Shown one piece after another: positions 18,567 to 27,651 of a stretch of 64,000 bases of DNA. The stretch spans positions 2,976,001 to 3,040,000 of the forward strand of contig NC_019779.1 in assembly GCF_000317635.1 (NCBI RefSeq). Reading direction: 5' to 3'. The notes beneath the pieces are model-generated. The model was not told the DNA's origin. It saw only the letters and a list, made by a program, of their open reading frames with translations, and did no database searches. Position numbers and translations under genes: made by a program. This stretch comes from Halothece sp. PCC 7418 (lineage in GTDB: Bacteria; Cyanobacteriota; Cyanobacteriia; Cyanobacteriales; Rubidibacteraceae). How positions within the stretch are numbered: the stretch's first letter is position 1; each line of letters starts with the position of its first letter.

Positions 18567-19028
18567 ATGGTTGCAGAATCTAAACAAAGACAAAAACAAC
18601 TCTATGAATCGGATTACTATCTCTGGGTCGTAGAAACGGTTAAGCAGCTGCAAAATCGAGATTTTGAAGCAATTGACTGGGAGAATCTAATTGATGAGGT
18701 TTTAGATTTGAGTAAACGAGAGAAACGAAAACTAGAAAGTTTACTCATCAAGTTGTTTGAACATTTGCTCATCTTGCAATACTGGCAATCAGAAAAAGAA
18801 AGGAATCGTGGACATTGGGAAAGAGAAATCACCAGCTTTCGACTACAGATTCTGAGACAATTAGAAGATAGTCCGAGCTTGAACAATCATCTGAAAGAAA
18901 AGTGGGAAAAATGCTATCAAGATGGTTGTAAATTAGCTTCTAAACATTCTCAACTTTCCCCAAATACCTTTCCCAAACAACCGATCGCGCCCTTAGAAAA
19001 AGTTTTAGATGAAAACTGGTTACCGTAA
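18567..19028 (+). CDS. DUF29 family protein (copy 1)
   Basis: 153 residues. It begins with LYESDYYLWVVETVKQLQNRDFEAIDWENLIDEVLDL, the DUF29 N-terminal signature, and ends with PIAPLEKVLDENWLP. The protein is helical and charged, with no catalytic motif. DUF29 is abundant in cyanobacteria, often next to Uma2 genes, and its function is unknown. Copy 2 (19347-19808) is clearly similar. Confidence 0.88.
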   Translation: MVAESKQRQKQLYESDYYLWVVETVKQLQNRDFEAIDWENLIDEVLDLSKREKRKLESLLIKLFEHLLILQYWQSEKERNRGHWEREITSFRLQILRQLEDSPSLNNHLKEKWEKCYQDGCKLASKHSQLSPNTFPKQPIAPLEKVLDENWLP

Positions 19029-19053
19029 GTTATGCTAAGCTTATATATTTAAT

Positions 19054-19285
19054 TGGGTTAGTCGAAGATCAGGAATTTCGGTGGCAGATTGGGACAGAAG
19101 AAATCTATCAGCAATTATTTCCAGATGAATCAGGAATTTTGAAAAGTCCCTTTTTCCGTGGGTTATGGTTGAATGTGTCGGCGTTGTTGGCGGGAGAGAT
19201 GCAACAGATGCTATCCGTGCTCAACTCAAGAATCAGTTCTTCGGAACATCAAGCCCTGGTTGAGCAGTTCGGTAAAACTCCTTAA
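19054..19285 (+). pseudogene. 3' fragment of a Uma2 gene
   Basis: The frame VEDQEFRWQIGTEEIYQQ ... GILKSPFFRGLWLNVSALLAGEMQQMLSVLNS matches the last 75 residues of the Uma2 protein encoded at 17656-18345. No start or core motif is left. It is a diverged tandem duplicate. Confidence 0.82.
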
Positions 19286-19346
19286 TTCACAGAAGGAAGT
19301 AAATGCTAGATCAAAACGGGTTACACTCAAGTAAAATTCAAAAATC

Positions 19347-19808
19347 ATGGTTGCACAATCTCAACAAGCACAAAAACAACTCTATGAATCGGATTACTAT
19401 CTCTGGGTGGTAGAAACGGTTAAGCAACTGCAAAATCAGAATTTGGAAGCGATTGATTGGGAGAACTTAATTGAGGAAATATCAGATTTGGGTCGGCGTG
19501 AAAAAAAGAAACTGAAAAGTCTCCTCAGAAATTTATGGGAACATTTGTTGAAATTTAAATACTGGCAGAGTGAATGGGAGAGAAATCAATCTCATTGGAA
19601 AGGTGAAATTCGCAATTTTCGGAAACAGATTCGAGATGAATTAGAAGATAGCCCGAGCCTCAAAAATTATTTGCATGATATTTCAGTACAATGCTACGAA
19701 GATGCTAAAGAAATCGTCAGCGATAAGTCCCAACTTCCGTTAGAGCATTTTCCTGAAAGCGCGATCGCGCCCTTAGAAAAAGTTTTAGATGAAAACTGGT
19801 TACCGTAA
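19347..19808 (+). CDS. DUF29 family protein (copy 2)
   Basis: 153 residues, the same length as copy 1, with the same opening (QLYESDYYLWVVETVKQLQNQNLEAIDWENLIEEISDLGRRE) and end (SAIAPLEKVLDENWLP). The middle is more diverged. The last codons contain HIP1 (GCGATCGC), as in all the DUF29 tails here. Function unknown. Confidence 0.88.
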   Translation: MVAQSQQAQKQLYESDYYLWVVETVKQLQNQNLEAIDWENLIEEISDLGRREKKKLKSLLRNLWEHLLKFKYWQSEWERNQSHWKGEIRNFRKQIRDELEDSPSLKNYLHDISVQCYEDAKEIVSDKSQLPLEHFPESAIAPLEKVLDENWLP

Positions 19809-19823
19809 AGGAAAATTAAAGAT

Positions 19824-19912
19824 ATGGTTGCACAATCTCAAAAAGCACAAAAACAACCACTTCTCACCAACTTCCTATCATAGACAACGGCGATCGCGCT
19901 GATGAAAACGGG
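19824..19912 (+). pseudogene. Fused 5' scraps of DUF29 and Uma2 genes
   Basis: ATG at 19824 reads MVAQSQKAQKQ, the start of DUF29 copy 2, for about 11 codons. From about 19858 the sequence switches to the Uma2 5' region (SHQLPIIDNGDRA in another frame, compare SQKLPILENGDRV). The remainder to 19971 resembles the leader of DUF29 copy 2. It is the end of the array. Confidence 0.65.
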
Positions 19913-19971
19913 TTGTCCTAAAATAAAATCAAAAACAGGGAAAAGTAAATCGTAAAAATTTGGATTGAATC

Positions 19972-20772
19972 ATGGAACACCACTATATCTCGCTCGGTGC
20001 TGGCTGTGATACGGCTATGATTCTAAATAAACTGGGACTACGAAAAAAGGCTTATCCATTTGATTGGTTATGGAATTTAGATGCTGGACTAACTGCTGTC
20101 AATGACATCATTAAATATAATTTTATGAATGTATCTTCTGAGGATGCCTACTGTCGATCTAGTCATTACAGGCTGCCTCACCCAGTGGTGGTCTATAAAA
20201 ACTTCCCTGAAATTATTCATATGCATTCCAATCCCATGGAAGATCGCCAAGAACATGAAAAGTTATTGCGTAGAATAGAGCGGTTTCAAACACTGATTAA
20301 GTCTAATCATAAATTACATTTTATTTACTATAAAAATTATAATGAAGAGCATCAGAAAGATCATTCAGTTACTGTTCAAGATACATTACTCAAAATGCTG
20401 AATCAAGCGGATAAATTCTTAGATATTATCTCCAATTTCCAAAGAAAAAGCACTAGTCAAGTTACTCTATTATTGATTTTACAAACTAATATCGAGGAAA
20501 AAGAGTGTGCAATTCAATTGTTAAATAAGACAAAAATAGAAGATAAGAGGATTAAAGTCGGATTTACTTTATCACGATCTGACAAAGAACCACAACGTTA
20601 TAGGCAGTGGGAAAAGCAATGGTTTCAAAATATTATTCGTCAAACAGAAATGCCGATACATATCATACTACAGTGCTATTGGATAATGGCTTTAAAGTGG
20701 AAAGAAAGGGTGGTACGAGTAATGAAACAAAAAGTCAAAAAAGTCATCGGTAAATATAGCATTTCTCAGTAA
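19972..20772 (+). CDS. DUF1796 family putative cysteine peptidase
   Basis: 266 residues. The opening HHYISLGAGCDTAMILNKLGLRKKAYPFDWLW, with a conserved Cys (C13) and PFDW, is the DUF1796 (papain-like cysteine peptidase) signature. A His in HSNPMEDRQEHEKL and the FIYYKNY segment are also typical. These genes occur in bacterial glycan clusters and resemble eukaryotic plant-type glycan-locus proteins; true peptidase activity is unproven. It is the first gene of the AT-rich polysaccharide locus, 49 bases before a sulfotransferase. Confidence 0.75.
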   Translation: MEHHYISLGAGCDTAMILNKLGLRKKAYPFDWLWNLDAGLTAVNDIIKYNFMNVSSEDAYCRSSHYRLPHPVVVYKNFPEIIHMHSNPMEDRQEHEKLLRRIERFQTLIKSNHKLHFIYYKNYNEEHQKDHSVTVQDTLLKMLNQADKFLDIISNFQRKSTSQVTLLLILQTNIEEKECAIQLLNKTKIEDKRIKVGFTLSRSDKEPQRYRQWEKQWFQNIIRQTEMPIHIILQCYWIMALKWKERVVRVMKQKVKKVIGKYSISQ

Positions 20773-20820
20773 TTGTTTATTTCTGAACTCTATTCAAAAA
20801 AAGGTTCTTTATAGATAGAT

Positions 20821-21729
20821 ATGCAAACACTAAAATCTTATATCCCAACCATCATTAAAAACAAATTGCATAAGGCTGGATTGACAAAGGGGATCTTGAA
20901 GGACAAGGGTGAAGAATATACTGCAGACCAAAAAGTTATTTTAGAAGCTAAACATTCTTTAGAAAAGCCTCCTTCTGTTTTATTTTTTACCACTCATAAA
21001 TGTGCTTCCAGTTTTATCTCTCCTTTATTTAGAGCAATTACTAGAAATAGTAATTATAACTTAAAAGATTATGCAGGAGCAATTTGGCAATTAGGAGATA
21101 ATATTGATCTGGATCAAGAAAAACCAAACTTCTTGGGCAATTTTTTACAAGATACTGGCGACCGTCTATTTTTTAGAAGGGGTGAAATTTATGCCCCTTT
21201 AAGAGTTCCAGTTGATTTTCCGGAAAGACATCACTTCAAGCATATTTTCTTTTTACGAGATCCGAGAGATGTTTTAGTAAGTGCTTATTATTCGTTCGGC
21301 TTTACTCATGCTTGGCCAAAAAACTCTAAGGCAAGGGAAAGATATCGAATTAAAAGAGAAGCCATACAACAACAAACCATAGATGATTATGTAATCAGTG
21401 AAGCGAAGAATTGGCTAACTCGGTATTCAAAATATCAAGAACTACTTGAAACCTCTGATTCATATGTGTATCTTAAGTATGATGATTTTCAAAGTGATAC
21501 CGTTGGCTTCATTCAAACAATAACAAACTATCTGGATATTTCTCTTCCTTCAGAAGAAATAGAGCAGTTAGCATCCAAGGCTTCTCCTATTCAATCCACT
21601 AAGGATGAAACAAAGCATAAACGTTCAGGAAAGAGTAAGCAGTATTTAGAGGAATTAAAACCAGATACTGTAAGAGCTTTGAATGAAAAATTCTCTGATA
21701 TGTTATGTTATTGGAATTTCAGCTGTTAG
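20821..21729 (+). CDS. Sulfotransferase domain protein
   Basis: 302 residues. The 5'-phosphosulfate loop is THKCASSF (58-65) after a beta strand (SVLFF), and the 3'-phosphate site is FFLRDPRDVLVSAYYS near 145-158. It should transfer sulfate from PAPS to a sugar hydroxyl, matching Sulfotransfer_1-type enzymes. It starts 48 bases after the DUF1796 gene and its first residues (MQTLKSYIP) resemble those of the next, frameshifted sulfotransferase, so the two may be diverged duplicates. Confidence 0.85.
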   Translation: MQTLKSYIPTIIKNKLHKAGLTKGILKDKGEEYTADQKVILEAKHSLEKPPSVLFFTTHKCASSFISPLFRAITRNSNYNLKDYAGAIWQLGDNIDLDQEKPNFLGNFLQDTGDRLFFRRGEIYAPLRVPVDFPERHHFKHIFFLRDPRDVLVSAYYSFGFTHAWPKNSKARERYRIKREAIQQQTIDDYVISEAKNWLTRYSKYQELLETSDSYVYLKYDDFQSDTVGFIQTITNYLDISLPSEEIEQLASKASPIQSTKDETKHKRSGKSKQYLEELKPDTVRALNEKFSDMLCYWNFSC

Positions 21730-21741
21730 GATTTTTAACTA

Positions 21742-22571
21742 ATGCAAATAATTAAATCATATATCCCAAAGATTTTAAAAATAAAATCAAATCTGCTTTT
21801 AAGCATCAAAATAAACCACAACAATTTACGATCTATCCTGATGATACTTTCTTGGTATCATATCCAAAATCAGGAAATACTTGGGTTCGTTATCTAATTG
21901 GCAATTATATTAGTAATAACCAATGTAATTTAACAAATCATAATTTGTTAGTTCCTGATATTCATACCCAGAAAAATTGGGATAAAATTAAACGTCCTAG
22001 ATGTATAAAAAGTCATAAACCTTTTACTAACCAATACAAGAAAGTTATTTATTTAGTCAGAGATGGGAGAAGTGTTGCTGTTTCATACTATTTTCATTGT
22101 TTAAAATTCAACCAAATATCTCAAAATATGAGTTTCCAAGAATATTTGGAGAGATTTAATGATGGTAGTCTTGATAGTTACTCTACATGGAGCAATCATG
22201 TATTCTCTTGGCTCGATAATGCTCCCGAAGATTTTTTGCTAGTACGATATGAAGACTTGAAGGCAGATACATCTCAGGAATTTTCCAGAATCCTCAGTTT
22301 TATGAAATTCCCGCTCCAAGAAGAAAAGCTCAAACAAGCGATTGAAGCATCAAGAATGACAAATATGAAAAAAGTTTGGAATCCAGAAAATTATAGTAAC
22401 TTAGCAGAATATAATCCTCATTTAGCAGAGGCTTTATCAAAATCAAGTAAAGATATTTCTTTTGTTCGTCAAGGAAAAGTTAGTGAATGGAAAAAGTTTT
22501 TTGATTCTGCTACTATGGAGCAATTTAAAAAGCTTCATGGAGAAGCACTCAAAAGACTGAACTATATTTAA
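21742..22571 (+). pseudogene. Sulfotransferase (Sulfotransfer_1), frameshifted near its start
   Basis: ATG at 21742 reads MQIIKSYIPKILK, like its upstream neighbour. One base missing in the A-rich run 21775-21785 throws the frame; adding one A gives NKIKSAFKHQNKPQQFTIYPDDTFLVSYPKSG and joins the long downstream frame. That frame has the classic SYPKSGNTWVR loop for the 5'-phosphosulfate and VIYLVRDGRSVAVSYY for the 3'-phosphate. Either a real early frameshift or a homopolymer sequence error. If the read is right, a start inside the frame (21852) would remove the N-terminus just before the loop. Confidence 0.8.
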
Positions 22572-22583
22572 TACGTAAAGCAG

Positions 22584-23591
22584 ATGGATAAAGACAAAAA
22601 TTTTATTGTTTCTTGCGTAGGTGCTTACGCTGATTCTGGAATTGGGACAGGCGGTTTCGTTTGTGTTAAAAATAAGGAAGCTCTCGTTATAGATAAAATG
22701 GATTGTACTGGACTTTACCAGAATTACTCCATGTTGTACCGTTTTGTACGCTCTAAGCAAGCGATAGTTGGGTATAATGATCAAGGCTTGAAATTTTATC
22801 TCAAACTACCTGAAACAGTAGATGTTCACGATATTCTAATCGAAAACAATACCATTGTATGTGTTGCTACTGGAAGTAACGAAGTTTTATGGTTTGATTC
22901 CCATGGTCAATTTTTAAAGAAATGGAAAGCAGAAGGTGAAGGAGATGCTTGGCATCTTAATTGTCTCCTTCCAGTGGAAGGCGATTTGTATCTTTCCGCC
23001 TTTGGAGAATTTCAAAGTCATCGGGGATGGTTAGGTCAATCTAATCAAACAGGTTTTATTATGAACTTGAAATCGGGTCAGAAGGTCATGACTGGACTTT
23101 CTGGGCCACATACTCCTAGATTTATTGATAATCGTTGGGTAATTTGTGATTCCCACAGGAAATCATTAGTAGTTCAAACAGAATGCAACGAAAAAAAGAT
23201 AATTCAACTTCAGGGATTTACTAGAGGCTTAACTTATGATGAGAATTATATCTATGTTGGAGAAAGTGCCAATCGTAAAACCGCTAAGAAAGACGAATAT
23301 TCTTATATAACAGTTATTGATAAAGTGAGTTTGGAAATTGTTGAACGTATTGGAATACCATTTCCCGAAATTTATGACATAGTTTTAATCTCTGACGAAA
23401 TGGCTAAGAATATATTTTCCAATCCAGACAATTTTCTTCTTGAAAAAGAAACAGAGCGAATAAAAATCTTAGAAAATCAAGTCGAACGAGGCATTGAAGA
23501 GAATAGGAAACTCCGAAATAAGCTATCCCAGTTAAGTCTAATTAATCGTTTGAAAAAGAAACTGAAACAAATTTTACTCAAAGAAGCATAA
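22584..23591 (+). CDS. DUF4915 / TIGR03032-like beta-propeller protein
   Basis: 335 residues. It opens with IVSCVGAYADSGIGTGGFVCV and contains repeated strand blocks (VHDILIENNTIVCVATGSNEVLWFDSHG, HLNCLLPVEGDLYLSAFGEF, GLTYDENYIYVGESANRK) typical of the TIGR03032/DUF4915 propeller. The last 55 residues form a coiled coil (KETERIKILENQVERGIEENRKLRNKLSQ). The activity is unknown; family members sit in glycan loci next to glycosyltransferases and sulfotransferases. It starts 12 bases after the sulfotransferase stop. Confidence 0.7.
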   Translation: MDKDKNFIVSCVGAYADSGIGTGGFVCVKNKEALVIDKMDCTGLYQNYSMLYRFVRSKQAIVGYNDQGLKFYLKLPETVDVHDILIENNTIVCVATGSNEVLWFDSHGQFLKKWKAEGEGDAWHLNCLLPVEGDLYLSAFGEFQSHRGWLGQSNQTGFIMNLKSGQKVMTGLSGPHTPRFIDNRWVICDSHRKSLVVQTECNEKKIIQLQGFTRGLTYDENYIYVGESANRKTAKKDEYSYITVIDKVSLEIVERIGIPFPEIYDIVLISDEMAKNIFSNPDNFLLEKETERIKILENQVERGIEENRKLRNKLSQLSLINRLKKKLKQILLKEA

Positions 23592-23627
23592 CAATCAATT
23601 GTATCAAATCATTTAATTTCAAAAAAT

Positions 23628-24470
23628 ATGAAGGATTCTTTACTTAGCTGGGAAGAAGCAGTTACTTGGTTAAAAAATCACCCAGACAAACAACAACTTG
23701 TTAAATTTTGCTATTATGACGATCCGATCGAAGAAGCAGCAGAACGCTTTTACAAAAGCCAAGAATGGGAAGCTCTTCAACAAAAAATTTCTCCGTATTT
23801 ACCCAGTAAAGTTTTAGATTTGGGAGCAGGTCGAGGAATATCTAGCTATGCTTTTGCAAGGATAGGATGTCAAGTTACAGCACTGGAACCTGACCCCAGT
23901 CCAATTGTTGGATATCAAGCAATTGAATCTCTAATTGCGAAAACTGGCTTATCAATTGAACTAGCGACTGAATATGCTGAAACTTTACCTTTTCCAGATA
24001 ATAGCTTTGATATTGTTTATGGTCGGGCTGTTCTCCATCACGCCCAAAACCTCAAAGAATTTTGTCAGGAAGCTGCGAGAGTTCTCAAGCCAGGGGGGAT
24101 ATTTTTTGCAACGCGAGAGCACGTTATATCTAAAAAAGAAGACCTCCAAACATTTCTTGATAATCACCCTCTACATCATCTCTATGGTGGAGAATATGCT
24201 TATTTACTCCAAGAGTATCAAGAGGCAATTAGAGCAGCCAATTTAAAATTAAAAACATCAATTGGCCCATTTGAGAGTGAGATCAACTATTTTCCTAAAA
24301 CTAGAGAACAATTGAAAGATGAAATCGTTTCTATATTAGCTCGTCGTTTTGGAAAAAAACTAGCTATAGTACTCAGTTCTAATTTACAAATTCAAAAATT
24401 AGTTACCCAAAGTTTGTCACGAAAATCTCAAACTCCAGGTCGTCATTATTCTTTTTTAGCATTTAAATGA
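23628..24470 (+). CDS. Class I SAM-dependent methyltransferase
   Basis: 280 residues. Motif I is VLDLGAGRGISSYA near 66, with the acidic end of strand 2 in TALEPDPSP and a Methyltransf_11-like pattern PFPDNSFDIVYGRAVLHHAQNLKEFCQEAARVLKPGG. It probably O-methylates a sugar or modifies a sugar nucleotide. It overlaps the epimerase gene start by four bases (ATGA), so it is in one operon with it. Confidence 0.85.
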   Translation: MKDSLLSWEEAVTWLKNHPDKQQLVKFCYYDDPIEEAAERFYKSQEWEALQQKISPYLPSKVLDLGAGRGISSYAFARIGCQVTALEPDPSPIVGYQAIESLIAKTGLSIELATEYAETLPFPDNSFDIVYGRAVLHHAQNLKEFCQEAARVLKPGGIFFATREHVISKKEDLQTFLDNHPLHHLYGGEYAYLLQEYQEAIRAANLKLKTSIGPFESEINYFPKTREQLKDEIVSILARRFGKKLAIVLSSNLQIQKLVTQSLSRKSQTPGRHYSFLAFK

Positions 24471-25402
24471 TTTCAGAAGAAAGAGCAATCCTCATAACTG
24501 GTGTTGCAGGATTTCTCGGAAGGTACGTCGCCCGATACTTTTCTGAACAAGGGTGGTCAGTGCTGGGAATTGATAATTCCCCGCCAGAAAATGCCCCTAT
24601 TGATAACTTAACTGCTTATCATCGCCTCCAACTGCCAAGCCCTGAATTACTTTCTATTTTGAAAGAGAACCCTCCTCAAGTTTGTATTCATTGTGCTGGA
24701 CGGGCTTCAGTCTCACTTTCAGTCACTGAACCAGCTGCTGACTTCCATGGGAACACAACTTTAACTTTTGAAGTTCTCAACGCCTTACGTCAAATCTCCC
24801 CAGAATGCCGATTTATTTTTCTCTCTAGTGCCGCTGTTTATGGGAATCCAGAATCATTGCCAGTTACAGAAGAACAATCTCCTGCACCCATTTCTCCCTA
24901 TGGCTTTCATAAATGGCATTCCGAACAATTGTGTTTAGAATTTACCAAAATTTATGGCTTGCCTACTGCCAGCGTGCGAATTTTTTCCGCTTATGGTCCA
25001 GGGCTACGCCGTCAAGTTATTTGGGATATTTGTCGGAAAGCCATTACTCAGGACAGTATTAAACTCAAAGGAACAGGAGAAGAAAGCCGAGATTTTATTC
25101 ATGCCTTAGATATTGCCAAAGCCCTCATGACCATTGCGACTGCTGCTCCTACAACAGGAGAAGTATATAATCTCAGCAGTGGTCGAGAAGTCACAATTGC
25201 AGAACTGGCTCAACTTGTGCGAGATGTCTTAGAATGCGATAAGCCAATAGAATTTGATGGAATTGTTCCTATGGGAACACCTTTGAACTGGCAAGCAGAT
25301 ATTGCGAAACTTAAAGCCTTGAATTTTTCCCCTTCTGTTTCCTTAGAAGACGGGATAAAAACATTTGCAACGTGGTGTAAAGCGGAATTAATTGGAGTAT
25401 GA
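24467..25402 (+). CDS. NAD-dependent epimerase/dehydratase (extended SDR)
   Basis: 311 residues. The NAD-binding Rossmann motif is ITGVAGFLGRYVA (G-x-x-G-x-x-G) near 10-22. The catalytic set is SSAAVYG (Ser) and YGFHKWHSE (Tyr-x-x-x-Lys). RIFSAYGPGLRRQ and SRDFIHALDIAKAL complete the sugar-nucleotide epimerase pattern (GalE/RmlB-like). It makes an activated sugar for the locus; which one is not determinable. It overlaps the next gene by four bases. Confidence 0.9.
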   Translation: MISEERAILITGVAGFLGRYVARYFSEQGWSVLGIDNSPPENAPIDNLTAYHRLQLPSPELLSILKENPPQVCIHCAGRASVSLSVTEPAADFHGNTTLTFEVLNALRQISPECRFIFLSSAAVYGNPESLPVTEEQSPAPISPYGFHKWHSEQLCLEFTKIYGLPTASVRIFSAYGPGLRRQVIWDICRKAITQDSIKLKGTGEESRDFIHALDIAKALMTIATAAPTTGEVYNLSSGREVTIAELAQLVRDVLECDKPIEFDGIVPMGTPLNWQADIAKLKALNFSPSVSLEDGIKTFATWCKAELIGV

Positions 25403-26580
25403 CGAGAAAACAACGCCTTGCGATCAATGTGCTTGGAAATCGCAACTGGATTGGGGGAATTCAATATACTAAAAATTTAGTCTTAGCATTGGCTCATTTA
25501 CCGAGCGAAGTCCGTAATCAATATGAAATATTCTTAATTGGAAATAAATCAGAAATCAATACTCTTAAAGAGCTAGAACCTTATGTTGATAAGATTTTCT
25601 TTCGAGAAACTGATTTTAAAGCAGCCACATTACTAAACCGATTATTTTGGAAGATTTTAAAGATTTTTAATAATCAAAATAATCCTCAATTAGATAGTTT
25701 TTTGAATCAACAAGAAATTGATTTTATTTATCCTTATTTTTCTAAAGACACCCAAGGAAAAGCATATAATTCAGCAACTTGGATTTATGACTTTCAACAC
25801 AAATATTTACCTGATTTTTTCAGTAATGCTGAAATTCAGCGACGTGATGAAAATTTTAAAAAGATAGCTGAATATTCAAATAAAGTAGTATTTAGTAGCC
25901 AAACGGCAAAGAAAGATTTTGATAATTTTTTTCCAAATAGTAAAGCCAAAACTGAAGTCTTATCCTTTAAAACTGTCCCTTTCCAAAATTGGTATGAACT
26001 AGAGCCCAAAAAAGTTCAAGAGAAGTATCATCTGCCTCAGAAATTTTTCTTGATTAGTAACCAATTTTGGCAGCACAAAAATCACTTGGTTGTACTAGAG
26101 GCGATGAAGTTTCTAAAACTGCACTCAATAGAACCAATTATTGTTTGTACTGGACACGTCAATGATTATAGAAAGCCTGAATATATTGATCAAATTCTAG
26201 AACTAATTCATTGTTCAGGATTAGCACATCAAGTTTATTTATTAGGTTTAATTCCAAGACTCGATCAAATCCAATTGATGAGGCGATCATTAGCAGTTAT
26301 TCAACCTTCCTTGTTTGAAGGGTGGAGTACTGTGATTGAAGATGCCCGTTGTCTGGGAAAACCTATCATTATGTCTGATTTAGAAGTGAATTTAGAGCAG
26401 AATCCCCCTAATCATAAAGTTTTTGAACGAAATTCTCCAGACAAATTAGCTCCCATTCTTGCTGATTGGTGGGACAAACTCAAACCTGGTCCCGACTATG
26501 AACAGGAAAAGAGAGCCAAAGAAAATAACCTAGTAGAAGTCCAAAATTTTGCTTATCGTTTTTTAGAGATTGCTCAATAA
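25399..26580 (+). CDS. Glycosyltransferase, GT-B fold (GT4-like)
   Basis: 393 residues. An N-terminal acceptor domain (NWIGGIQYTKNLVLALAHLP) is followed by a C-terminal donor domain with QFWQHKNHLVVLEAMKFL, VYLLGLIPRLDQIQLMRRSLAVIQPSLFEGWSTVIEDARCLGKPIIMSD. The last segment is the GT4 nucleotide-sugar site with the two Glu. It is translated in phase with the epimerase (ATGA overlap). Sugar unknown. Confidence 0.88.
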   Translation: MTRKQRLAINVLGNRNWIGGIQYTKNLVLALAHLPSEVRNQYEIFLIGNKSEINTLKELEPYVDKIFFRETDFKAATLLNRLFWKILKIFNNQNNPQLDSFLNQQEIDFIYPYFSKDTQGKAYNSATWIYDFQHKYLPDFFSNAEIQRRDENFKKIAEYSNKVVFSSQTAKKDFDNFFPNSKAKTEVLSFKTVPFQNWYELEPKKVQEKYHLPQKFFLISNQFWQHKNHLVVLEAMKFLKLHSIEPIIVCTGHVNDYRKPEYIDQILELIHCSGLAHQVYLLGLIPRLDQIQLMRRSLAVIQPSLFEGWSTVIEDARCLGKPIIMSDLEVNLEQNPPNHKVFERNSPDKLAPILADWWDKLKPGPDYEQEKRAKENNLVEVQNFAYRFLEIAQ

Positions 26581-26595
26581 GGTTGGTTTATCCTA

Positions 26596-27507
26596 ATGAA
26601 TGGTTTGAAAGAATATCCAAAAATTTCGGTTATTATTCCTTCTTATAACCAAGGAAAATTTCTTGAAAGAACAATTCTATCTGTGATTGGTCAGCACTAT
26701 CCTCAACTCGAATTATTAGTGCTAGATGGTGGCAGCACAGATAATACAATAGAAGTAATCAAGCAGTATTCTCAGTACATTTCTTATTGGCATTCTCAAA
26801 GAGATAAAGGGCAAGCGAACGCAATTAACCAAGGTGTTAAATTGAGTTCTGGTGAAATTATTTGTTGGCTGAATTCTGATGATATGTATTTGCCAGGAAC
26901 ACTGCTTGAGGTGGGAGAGCGATTGAAAAACCGTACTCAAGAAAATGTTTTGATCTATGGCTCTGCTTTAATAATGAAAGAAGATAATGATGGTAAAGCC
27001 ACTAGTGGTAGTTCTTATATTACACATCCCCTCAAAGATTTATCTGAATTAACTTACCGAGATCCGATTATTCAACCCTCTTCATTTTGGACTCGCTGTT
27101 TATGGGATGCCGCTGGTCCATTGAATGAAGAGTATAACTATGTTTTAGACTGGGATTGGTATATCAGAGCTTCTCAACAGGGTTATTTCGAGTGTGTTCC
27201 TAGCTTTTTTTCAATTTATCGTTTCCATCCTGAACATAAAACCAGTAGTGGTGGTAGGAAAAGAAAGGAAGAAATGTTAAAAATTATTCAAAATTATTCC
27301 TCATCTTATTGGCGTGATCTGTGCGATTTTTATCAAAAAGATTATGCAAGCCTTAAAAAGAGAGTGAATTTATATAACACCCTAAAAACCAAACCCATCC
27401 TTAACCGACTTTTTAGGAAAGATTATTTATTAAAACTTTTCTTTCCTCGAATCGCTTCTAAACTAGAAAAGCCGAGTCATTTCTGGAGAATTAATTCCAT
27501 GTTTTAA
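26596..27507 (+). CDS. Glycosyltransferase family 2
   Basis: 303 residues, GT-A fold. KISVIIPSYNQGKFLERTILSVIGQHYP opens the nucleotide-binding half, LLVLDGGSTDNTIEVI holds the D-G-x-S motif, and CWLNSDDMYLPG is the D-D metal site. DWDWYIRASQQGYF fits the catalytic region. It starts 15 bases after the previous gene and extends a polysaccharide chain from a nucleotide sugar. Confidence 0.92.
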   Translation: MNGLKEYPKISVIIPSYNQGKFLERTILSVIGQHYPQLELLVLDGGSTDNTIEVIKQYSQYISYWHSQRDKGQANAINQGVKLSSGEIICWLNSDDMYLPGTLLEVGERLKNRTQENVLIYGSALIMKEDNDGKATSGSSYITHPLKDLSELTYRDPIIQPSSFWTRCLWDAAGPLNEEYNYVLDWDWYIRASQQGYFECVPSFFSIYRFHPEHKTSSGGRKRKEEMLKIIQNYSSSYWRDLCDFYQKDYASLKKRVNLYNTLKTKPILNRLFRKDYLLKLFFPRIASKLEKPSHFWRINSMF

Positions 27508-27651
27508 CTTGGAGTGATTTGAGATGCTAGTAAATTGTGGAAATCACTTTTGTACTGAGATCAGTAATGGGAAAACCTAGTTCTAAATAATTGCTAGTCC
27601 TTCAAAAAACACATAAATTTAAACTGTAAAAATGATTAGTGCCTAAATCCT

